This document shows, piece after piece, positions 57,717 through 64,000 of a DNA stretch of 64,000 nucleotides. The DNA lies in the NCBI GenBank assembly GCA_900552935.1, contig USBN01000003.1, positions 9,457 to 73,456 of the forward strand, read 5' to 3'. The position numbers and the translations under genes are program-made. The number at the start of each line of letters is the position of its first letter. Position 1 is the first letter of the stretch. Origin of the DNA: an uncultured Coriobacteriaceae bacterium (GTDB lineage: Bacteria; Actinomycetota; Coriobacteriia; Coriobacteriales; Atopobiaceae). The notes below the pieces were generated by a model that searched no databases, had not been told where the DNA came from, and was given only the letters and a program-made list of their open reading frames with translations.

Positions 57717-58502
57717 GCGCATGATGGCGTCGGCTATCTTATGGGCCTGAAGCCCGAGGTCAAACGAATCGTCGTGGAGGTCATGCACGCTCGCGCGGAC
57801 AAGCGAGAGGGCTTCGTCCACGGCACGGCCGACGCTCTGGAAGTCTGCTGCCGCGGCGGGGTCCGCCTCGTGGACGATGGCTAGTGCATCCGTCTGGAGC
57901 TTGGCGCGCGTGAGTTGGTGGCCAACGTTGTCGTGGATCTCGCGAGCGATGCGGGCACGCTCGGCGAGGGTCGCCACCTGCACCTCGTAGTCCTGTCGCT
58001 CGAGGAGGTCGCGGTTTTTCGCCTCCAGCAGCAGCGTGCGCTCCTGAAGGTCGTCGCGAACGGTGGCGTTGCGAGCGTACTCGCGCTCGACCTGCGTGGT
58101 GCGGACGGAGAGCAACGTCGCGGCGAACGCGAACACGGTGGAGAGCGCGATTGTCTCTGCCGACAGGTTGCCCGAGCAAAGGTGCGCGGCAACCGCGACC
58201 ATGAAGAGCATCGCACGTCCAAGCAACGGCGAGGGACTCTCGCGGTCGAACCCCCGCGCGGCATCGTAGAGCGCGAGTGGGGAGAAGGGGACGAACGCGG
58301 GCACGAAGATCGAGGCGGCGATGAACGCGAGCGATGCAATCCCGCTTCCGCGCTGCTGGGCGCTATCGCGTGGCGTTTCGACACACGCGCTCAAGGCGAC
58401 GGAGAGGCAAAGCGAAGCCACCAGCGCCGCGTCAACTGTCAGCCGCGAGGCGCCGACGAGGCAGCAGGTGAGTACGATGAGCTTGTCGAATAGCCTGTTC
58501 AT
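57696..58502 (-). CDS. N-terminal part of a NarL-type sensor histidine kinase (membrane sensor and H-box), truncated by the adapter
   Basis: Begins MNRLFDKLIVLTCC with five or six hydrophobic segments to about residue 140. A coiled helix follows (VEREYARNATVRDDLQERTLLLEAKNRD) and then the phosphoacceptor block RAREIHDNVGHQLTRAK, with the His of REIHDN. The last six residues before its stop are pure adapter translation (LSLIHI). ATG 58502 is chosen for the family-like N-terminus. The frame upstream only runs through the twin-palindrome repeat. It pairs with the response regulator at 56651. Confidence 0.85.
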   Translation of the reverse strand: MNRLFDKLIVLTCCLVGASRLTVDAALVASLCLSVALSACVETPRDSAQQRGSGIASLAFIAASIFVPAFVPFSPLALYDAARGFDRESPSPLLGRAMLFMVAVAAHLCSGNLSAETIALSTVFAFAATLLSVRTTQVEREYARNATVRDDLQERTLLLEAKNRDLLERQDYEVQVATLAERARIAREIHDNVGHQLTRAKLQTDALAIVHEADPAAAADFQSVGRAVDEALSLVRASVHDLHDDSFDLGLQAHKIADAIMRLSLIHI

Positions 58503-58580
58503 GGGGCTATTGTATGCGTGTGCGTAGAGCGCGCGTCTCTCCAAGCGCCCCTCGTGACAAAACTCCTGCGAGAGGAAGGC

Positions 58581-58662
58581 TGCAAAACCTGAAAAAGGGA
58601 CTGTCCCTTTTTCAGGTTTTGCAGGTCGGGTAGTTGACAAAGGGACTGTCCCTTTGTCAACT
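58581..58662. repeat. Twin palindrome repeat, copy 3 (inverted order)
   Basis: The CTGAAAAAGGGAC palindrome lies at 58581-58623 with 21-bp arms. AGTTGACAAAGGGAC/T/complement lies at 58632-58662 with 15-bp arms. The element order is opposite to the copies at 12.6 and 41.4 kb. It lies between divergent genes, the kinase and the ABC ATPase. Confidence 0.85.
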
Positions 58663-58749
58663 CTTGCGGGTGGTGACAATTATCACTGTTGCGCGGGCGG
58701 GGCTGGCCGTACGATGCGGGCAATGGAAAACCGTCCGAAGGGTGAACTG

Positions 58750-59688
58750 ATGAGCGACATCGTTCGCGTCGAGAATCTCGTCAAGCGCTATGGCGACCTT
58801 CTCGCGCTCGACCACTTCAACCTCCGTATCGCCAAAGGCGAGATATTTGGTCTCCTTGGCCCCAATGGCAGCGGCAAGACCACGTCGATCAACTGCATCC
58901 TGCAGCTGCTGACCTACGACAAGGGCCATATCGAGCTCTTCGGCGAGCCCATGGAACCCACGCGCTATGACCTCAAACGCAGGATCGGCGTGGTGCCGCA
59001 GCAGGTTGCCGTCTTTGACGAGCTTACGGTGCGAGAGAATATCGACTACTTTTGCAGCCTATACGTGGCCGACCGCGCCCGTCGTCGCTCCCTCGTGGAC
59101 GAGGCGATCGAGTTCGTTGGCCTTGGCGACTACGTCAAGTTCCGCCCCGGCAAGCTCTCCGGCGGCCTTGCCAGGCGCCTGAACATCGCCTGCGGCATCG
59201 CCCATAAGCCCGAGCTCATCTTCTTCGACGAGCCCACGGTTGCCGTGGATCCCCAGAGCAGGAACTCGATCCTCGACGGCATCTGCCGCCTGCGCGATGA
59301 GGGCGCCACGGTGGTCTACACGAGCCACTACATGGAGGAGGTCGAGCAGATCTGCTCCCGCATCATGATCATGGACGGAGGTCGCACCCTCGCCGAGGGC
59401 ACGAACGACGAGCTCAAGCGCATGATCTCGATGGGGGAGAAGGTCGTGATCGAGGCGGCCGAGCTCGCCGATGACGTCCTTGCCAGCGTCCGGGGGCTGC
59501 CGCACGTGCTCTCCGCGAGCTACGCCGCCGGCGCGCTCACCTGCTCCTGTGAGGCGTACCCCCACAATCTCACGGATATCCTCGATGCGCTCCGGGCGCG
59601 GGGCGTCGCGCTTGGCCGCATCTACTCCGAGCCCCCGACGCTCAACGACGTCTTCCTCGAAATCACCGGCCGCGAGCTGCGCGATTAG
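58750..59688 (+). CDS. ABC-2 exporter ATP-binding protein
   Basis: ATPase subunit of an export-type ABC transporter. Walker A is GPNGSGKTT near residue 38, the signature LSGGLARRL, Walker B LIFFDEPTVAVDP and the switch VVYTSHYMEE. The 312-residue length fits the drug/antimicrobial-peptide subtype. ATG 58750 is favoured over an in-frame ATG 27 bases earlier. AAGGG is upstream. It is divergent from the two-component pair, and two membrane proteins follow directly, so it forms an exporter with them. Confidence 0.93.
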   Translation: MSDIVRVENLVKRYGDLLALDHFNLRIAKGEIFGLLGPNGSGKTTSINCILQLLTYDKGHIELFGEPMEPTRYDLKRRIGVVPQQVAVFDELTVRENIDYFCSLYVADRARRRSLVDEAIEFVGLGDYVKFRPGKLSGGLARRLNIACGIAHKPELIFFDEPTVAVDPQSRNSILDGICRLRDEGATVVYTSHYMEEVEQICSRIMIMDGGRTLAEGTNDELKRMISMGEKVVIEAAELADDVLASVRGLPHVLSASYAAGALTCSCEAYPHNLTDILDALRARGVALGRIYSEPPTLNDVFLEITGRELRD

Positions 59689-59697
59689 GAGGTCGTG

Positions 59698-60900
59698 ATG
59701 CTGTCGACGATAAAGGCGACCATCCTGGCGAACGCCCGTAAGCCAAGCATGTGGATCTGGACCTTGCTCTTTCCCATCATCCTCTCGACGATGTTCATCT
59801 TCATGTTCTCGAGCCTCAAGAACTCCCAGAGCGTGGACCCCGTGCCGGTCGCCGTGGTCGAGGACGATGCATGGGAGACCTCGGGCTTCTCGCAGGTCGT
59901 GGACGCGCTGAATGCCGAGGGCGATGACCGCCTGCTCGACGTCCGTCCCGTCTCTTCGGTCGAGGAGGGCGAGCGCCTTCTCGACTCGGGCGAGGTGTTT
60001 GGCGTCTACTCGGCCGACCCGGACCTCGAGGCCTATGGAAGCCCCAAGGTCATCCTGGGCGCTGGCTCCTCGAACACCGACGGCACCGCCGAGAAGAGCA
60101 TCAACCGTTCGATTCTGGAGACGGTCGCGAGCTCATACACCCAGACCTCGGCACTCGTGGAAGCCGCCTTCGAGAACGATCCGGGCCTGATTGCCGATCC
60201 AAGCGCCATTCAGGACGTCCTTGGCATATCGGGCGAGGTCAAGCGCATCTCCCTCACGCGCTCGACACCCGACGATACGGTGCGCTTCTACTATGCCCTC
60301 TTGGGTATGGCGGCTCTGTTTACGGCACAGGTCGCGATGGAGGCGACAGTCGACGCCGCAGGCGACCTCTCGCCGCTGGGCGCGAGGCGCTGCGCGGGAG
60401 GTCAGAGTCGCCTCGCCACCCTCGCATCGACGCTCGTTGCCTGTTGGGCGATGGCCCTTGTCAACCTCACGCTTGTGTTTGCCTTCGTTCGCTTCGTCGC
60501 GGGCGTCGACTTTGCCGGACGAGAGGGGCTCGCTCTTCTCGGCATTGCCGCGGCGTCGTTTCTCTCGATTTGCCTTGGCATGTTTGTGGCGGTACTGCCC
60601 CTGCGTGGAGGCAAGGGCCCGCGAGACGGGCTCCTCACCTTGCTGACATGCTTGGGTGCCCTGTTCGCGGGTCTCTATGGCATGCCTGCCATGGCCCTCG
60701 CGGACGAGGTGGCGCGTGCGTTTCCCGCCGAGGCATGGCTCAATCCCTCCAAGCTCATATCGGACATGTTCACGAGTCTCTATTTCTACGAGGACTTGAC
60801 GCCATTCTTTGCGCGCGCCGCCGCGTGCGTCGCGTTTGCCCTCGCGCTTCTCGTCGTCGCCACCCTTGTCTTTAGGAGGCAGCGTTATGAGCACCTTTAA
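59698..60900 (+). CDS. ABC-2 type exporter permease
   Basis: Membrane subunit 1. The 400-residue protein has one N-terminal hydrophobic segment (WIWTLLFPIILSTMFIF), a large extracytoplasmic domain to about residue 195 and five further hydrophobic segments, the ABC2_membrane_3 layout. ATG 59698 is selected because AGGAGG lies 5 bases upstream. Its last 14 bases overlap the next gene. Confidence 0.87.
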   Translation: MLSTIKATILANARKPSMWIWTLLFPIILSTMFIFMFSSLKNSQSVDPVPVAVVEDDAWETSGFSQVVDALNAEGDDRLLDVRPVSSVEEGERLLDSGEVFGVYSADPDLEAYGSPKVILGAGSSNTDGTAEKSINRSILETVASSYTQTSALVEAAFENDPGLIADPSAIQDVLGISGEVKRISLTRSTPDDTVRFYYALLGMAALFTAQVAMEATVDAAGDLSPLGARRCAGGQSRLATLASTLVACWAMALVNLTLVFAFVRFVAGVDFAGREGLALLGIAAASFLSICLGMFVAVLPLRGGKGPRDGLLTLLTCLGALFAGLYGMPAMALADEVARAFPAEAWLNPSKLISDMFTSLYFYEDLTPFFARAAACVAFALALLVVATLVFRRQRYEHL

Positions 60901-62080
60901 GGCCGCGCTGCGCGTAGTTGCCGCTCACCCGCTCTACCTCACGATATATGCCCTCATCATCTCGCTCATGGGTGCCTTCATCGTGCTTGCGAGCTCGGCG
61001 TCCGCCTCTTCGGAGCCTGCGGAGTACGAGCCCTATGCGGCCGACGTCGCCATTGTGGACCGCGATGGCTCTCCACTCTCGCAGGCATTCGCTCGACACA
61101 TGGGCGATCTGTATACGCTTGTCGACGTTGAGGACGAGCCCCGCGAGCTCCAGGATGCCATCGCAACTGGCCGGGCGGATTGCGTCTTCGTCGTGCCCGA
61201 GGGCTTTGGGGACGAGCTCATCCGTGCCGCTCGCGCCGGGGATGACCTCCCCCAGATCGAGGAGGCCTATGGCGTGAGCACACAGGCCTCTGCGCTCTCT
61301 GGCGTCGAGGCGGCGCGCTTCTCAACGCTGGCGGGGTCTGCTGCGGCACTTGATGGGGGAGCTGGGCTCGAGGAAGTGGCAACCATGGCGCTCTCCGCGG
61401 CTGCCGAGCGAGCCGACGTCGAGGTTTACGCTGCCCCGTCCTCAGGAGGTCTTGCGGCGGATAGCGTCAAGCTCTACCTGCAGTTCGGCTCGTATGCGAT
61501 CACATCCTCCGTCATCGTATGCGTAGGTCTCGTGTTCTCGGCGATGTCGCGGCCCGAGCTCGAGCGACGCCTGGGGGCGGGCCCTCAGAGTTCCGCCACA
61601 CGTGATGCCGCCGTGTTTGCAAGCTGCCTTGTCTTGACGCTCGCGGTGTGCGGCCTGAGCAGTCTCGTGGGCGTCATAGCTCTGCGCGCCTGCATCGCTT
61701 CTCTGCCTGCGTCGCACGTGGCCCTTGCGTTTGTCGCCAACTTCGCGTTTGGCCTTGTGCCCCTGTCCATTGCGTACCTCTGCACGAGCTTTGGCGCGCG
61801 CGAGGAGGTACTCAATGCCGTTGGCAACATCTTTGGTATGGTGATGAGCTTCTTGGGCGGCGCTTGGATCCCGTTATCGTTCATGGGCTCGGGCGTTGCC
61901 GCGGCAGCCCATTTCGCCCCGACGTTCTGGACCAACCAGGCGATTGCCGCCGTGCTCGACGCCGAGGCGCTCACGCCTGCCGTCATGGGCTCCTATTTCA
62001 CGAGTGTGGGGATCACGCTGCTGTTCGCGGTGGCCTTCGCCGCCGTGGGCCTCTCCGTCGCTCGCGGGCGTCGCGCGTAA
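60887..62080 (+). CDS. ABC-2 type exporter permease
   Basis: Membrane subunit 2, 397 residues, with the same topology as its neighbour: an N-terminal helix (YLTIYALIISLMGAFIVLAS), a large extracellular part, then hydrophobic segments ending in a C-terminal helix. ATG 60887 has AGGAGG seven bases upstream, inside the preceding gene. The pair of unlike permeases plus one ATPase suggests a heterodimeric exporter, for example for antimicrobial peptides. It would be switched by the adjacent two-component system (inference). Confidence 0.87.
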   Translation: MSTFKAALRVVAAHPLYLTIYALIISLMGAFIVLASSASASSEPAEYEPYAADVAIVDRDGSPLSQAFARHMGDLYTLVDVEDEPRELQDAIATGRADCVFVVPEGFGDELIRAARAGDDLPQIEEAYGVSTQASALSGVEAARFSTLAGSAAALDGGAGLEEVATMALSAAAERADVEVYAAPSSGGLAADSVKLYLQFGSYAITSSVIVCVGLVFSAMSRPELERRLGAGPQSSATRDAAVFASCLVLTLAVCGLSSLVGVIALRACIASLPASHVALAFVANFAFGLVPLSIAYLCTSFGAREEVLNAVGNIFGMVMSFLGGAWIPLSFMGSGVAAAAHFAPTFWTNQAIAAVLDAEALTPAVMGSYFTSVGITLLFAVAFAAVGLSVARGRRA

Positions 62081-62166
62081 GCCGCCCGCCTCCGCTCGCC
62101 CCGGGAGCCCCGCGCGCCCCGTCGACCGCGCGCCTCCGGCCGCCTCGAGCGCCCCGCAACTACGTA

Positions 62167-62228
62167 AACCCACCTCTTGTAAGGAATTGAGGTCGTTTTT
62201 CGGGCAAAACCCTTACAAGAGGTGGGTT
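62167..62228. repeat. Inverted repeat family with CTCTTGTAAGG arms, copy 2
   Basis: AACCCACCTCTTGTAAGG and its exact inverse CCTTACAAGAGGTGGGTT form 18-bp arms around a 26-base loop. It sits just after the exporter operon and is related to 56498-56611. The remaining intergenic stretch up to 62423 contains no gene I can see. Confidence 0.8.
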
Positions 62229-62423
62229 ATGTCGTTCGCGGTGGCCGCAGGGCGCGGACGGCGGGCGCAGGCCGCCTCCGTTGCCTGGCCGAATCGACGT
62301 CCAATCCCCTAATCGCGCGCACCTACCGAGAGCGTATCCAACGCTTACCGAAGGTCTGTCTTTTCCTGTCGGTATCTCCTGTAAAGTTAGTAGGGTTTTG
62401 TGAGCACAACCAAAGGGGGATAC

Positions 62424-63518
62424 ATGTCCAAGATCTTCAATAGTCCCAGCAAGTACATCCAGGGCCCGAACGAGCTCGCGAAGCTCGGCACGTACGTGGC
62501 GCCGCTTGGCAAGAAGGCTCTCGTCATCAACACGCCCTCCGGCGTCAAGCGCGTGGGCGACAAGGTCGCCGGCAGCTTCGAGGGCGTCGACGCCGAGGCC
62601 GTCTACGAGGACTTCAACGGCGAGTGCTCTGAGGGCGAGGTCAACCGCCTCGTTGAGATCGCCCGCGCCAATGGCTGTGACGTCGTGGCGGGCATCGGCG
62701 GTGGCAAGACGCTCGACACCGCTAAGGCCACGGCCTACTACCTCGGCGCTCCCGTGGTGATCTGCCCCACGATCGCCAGCTCGGACGCTCCGTGCAGCGC
62801 ACTCTCCGTCCTCTACACCGATGACGGCCAGTTCGACCGCTACCTGTTCCTTCCGGCCAACCCCAACATCGTCCTCATGGACACCACGGTCATCGCCGCA
62901 AGCCCCGTGCGCCTCACGGTCTCCGGCATGGGCGACGCGCTGGCTACCTACTTCGAGGCCCAGGCCACGCACGACGCTGACGGTGACACCTGCGCTGGCG
63001 GCAAGGGTGGCCTCGCCGCCCTCTCCCTCGCGCGCCTTTGCTATGACACCCTCATGGAGGACGGCGTAAAGGCCAAGGTCGCCCTCGAGGCCGGTGCCCT
63101 CACGCCCGCCGTCGAGCACATCATCGAGGCGAACACGCTGCTCTCCGGCATCGGCTTCGAGAGCTCGGGTCTTGCTGCCGCGCATGCCATCCACAACGGC
63201 CTCACGCTCCTGCCGGAGTGCCACGGCATGTACCACGGCGAGAAGGTCGCCTTCGGCACGCTCGCGCAGCTCGTCCTCGCGGATGCTGACATGGACCAGC
63301 TCGAGGAGGTCCTTGGCTTCTGCATCGAGGTTGGCCTGCCGGTGACGCTCGAGGAGCTGGGCGTCGAGGAGGTCACGCGCGAGAAGGTCATGCCCGTTGC
63401 CGAGGCCGCGTGCGCGCCGGGCGACACCATGGGCAACATGCCGTTCGACGTGACGCCTGACATGGTCGCCGATGCCATCCTCGGTGCCGATGCGCTAGGC
63501 CACTATTATCTTGACTAG
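62424..63518 (+). CDS. gldA: Glycerol dehydrogenase (GldA type)
   Basis: NAD-dependent oxidation of glycerol to dihydroxyacetone (family-level inference). The 364-residue protein has the iron/zinc-ADH architecture: the Rossmann block VVAGIGGGKTLDTAKATAYYLGAP near residue 90, ICPTIASSDAPCSALSV, the metal-ligand region SGMGDALATYFEAQATHD, and the GMYHGEKVAFG block at the C-terminal side with a metal His. AAAGGGGG is the ribosome binding site for ATG 62424. A strong terminator follows. Confidence 0.9.
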   Translation: MSKIFNSPSKYIQGPNELAKLGTYVAPLGKKALVINTPSGVKRVGDKVAGSFEGVDAEAVYEDFNGECSEGEVNRLVEIARANGCDVVAGIGGGKTLDTAKATAYYLGAPVVICPTIASSDAPCSALSVLYTDDGQFDRYLFLPANPNIVLMDTTVIAASPVRLTVSGMGDALATYFEAQATHDADGDTCAGGKGGLAALSLARLCYDTLMEDGVKAKVALEAGALTPAVEHIIEANTLLSGIGFESSGLAAAHAIHNGLTLLPECHGMYHGEKVAFGTLAQLVLADADMDQLEEVLGFCIEVGLPVTLEELGVEEVTREKVMPVAEAACAPGDTMGNMPFDVTPDMVADAILGADALGHYYLD

Positions 63519-63543
63519 GCGCCAAGACGCGTAGGTAAGATTG

Positions 63544-63577
63544 GGCGCGCTGGCCACATGGCTGGCGCGCCTTTTTT
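63544..63577 (+). terminator. Terminator after gldA
   Basis: GGCGCGC...GGCGCGCC stem followed by six T. It lies 13 bases before the next start. Confidence 0.85.
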
Positions 63578-63590
63578 CAGGGAGGGCGGC

Positions 63591-63881
63591 ATGGAGATCA
63601 AGTCGATCATGTGTTGTTGCGGCGGAGGCGTGGGCAGCTCCTTCATGGTGCAGCTCAACGTGCAGAGCCTGCTCAAGAAGCACGGCATCGAGGGCGTGAG
63701 CGTCGACCACGTCTCCGTGTCCGAGATCTCCATGGTGCCGGTCGACCTCTATGTGGTGGGGAGCGACCTCGCGCCGTTCCTGAAGGACAAGCCCCGCGTC
63801 ATCGAGCTGGACAACATCGTGTCCATGCCGGAGCTCGAGGAGAAGCTCCTCGCCGCCTTCGAGAAGGCGCGGAACGAATAG
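63591..63881 (+). CDS. PTS EIIB component, ascorbate/galactitol type (orphan)
   Basis: A 96-residue phosphotransferase subunit. The P-loop-like active site IMCCCGGGVGSSFMVQ carries three adjacent Cys, the last being the usual phosphorylated one, as in UlaB/GatB-type IIB. The protein ends with a helical ALLAAFEKAR block. No EIIA or EIIC gene follows before the terminator at 63951, so its partners are elsewhere. GGGAGG lies six bases before ATG 63591. Short distance to gldA suggests a polyol or triose substrate (inference). Confidence 0.85.
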   Translation: MEIKSIMCCCGGGVGSSFMVQLNVQSLLKKHGIEGVSVDHVSVSEISMVPVDLYVVGSDLAPFLKDKPRVIELDNIVSMPELEEKLLAAFEKARNE

Positions 63882-63950
63882 GGTGTCGAAACGCGAGAGA
63901 ACGCGGAACGAATAGCGCGACGAGATGCGAGGCGGCGCGTTAAAACATGA

Positions 63951-63989
63951 GGAGGGCCGACGTTGCGTCCGCGTCGGCCCTCCCTTTTT
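63951..63989 (+). terminator. Terminator after the EIIB gene
   Basis: GGAGGGCCGACG and CGTCGGCCCTCC arms followed by CTTTTTAT. Confidence 0.85.
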
Positions 63990-64000
63990 ATGTGGTGCTC

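Noticed and set aside
63869..63916. Direct repeat GCGGAACGAATAG at the end of the EIIB gene
   Set aside because: Real but only 13 bases, two copies, with no structural context. It is probably a minor local duplication and was not listed as a finding.

Overview
The window is a GC-rich, densely packed bacterial chromosome segment. The single-membrane Tad pilus set (no secretin gene), the tmk-holB-ricT order, a T-box ahead of pheST, the AroM/DUF1177 pair, many PTS and peptide-uptake genes and a fermentative lactate dehydrogenase fit an anaerobic Actinomycetota of class Coriobacteriia (Olsenella/Atopobium-like). That taxonomic call is inference from gene content, not a database match.

Layout. 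1-7.8 kb: a housekeeping run on the + strand (tail of an acidic protein, tatC, topA, a HAD phosphatase, tmk, holB, ricT). 8-10.1 kb: dtd and an M32 carboxypeptidase on the - strand, separated by a cluster of 32-bp repeats. 10.4-19 kb: an amino-sugar block with glmM, a second HAD phosphatase, a PTS EIICB of the glucose/GlcNAc family, its separate EIIA, a FucU/RbsD-like mutarotase, a GntR regulator, nagA and an orphan mannose-type EIIA whose ribosome binding site lies in a long hairpin. 19-20.7 kb: aroM and a DUF1177 gene. 20.8-31.9 kb: peptide use, with pepC, a Tat-exported lipoprotein SBP, two permeases, two ATPases, an M20 peptidase, an S10-like peptidase and a membrane-anchored helical-repeat protein. 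32-36.1 kb: T-box-controlled pheST. 36.2-45.5 kb: a phospholipase C-like protein, a second GntR regulator, pyk, a D-lactate-type dehydrogenase, a Ca2+ P-type ATPase and rsgA.

45.9-56.1 kb is a single co-directional Tad/Flp pilus operon of 13 overlapping or nearly touching genes: CpaB, TadZ, TadA ATPase, TadB, TadC, a Flp pilin, three further proteins with a G|Q...E5 prepilin site, a 711-aa TadG-like protein, two proteins I cannot name, and a DUF192 protein. No prepilin peptidase gene lies in it. tRNA-Phe follows. 56.6-62.1 kb holds a response regulator, a sensor kinase and an ABC-2 exporter, bracketed by copies of an 18-bp inverted repeat. The window ends with gldA and an orphan PTS EIIB.

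The most important warning concerns 57691-57716. This is a Nextera/Tn5 sequencing adapter left in the assembly, and it splits the sensor kinase into two false genes. The most interesting biology is the three-locus 'twin palindrome' repeat family, the Tad operon with several long-leader prepilins but no peptidase, and the ribosome-binding-site hairpin in front of the orphan EIIA.
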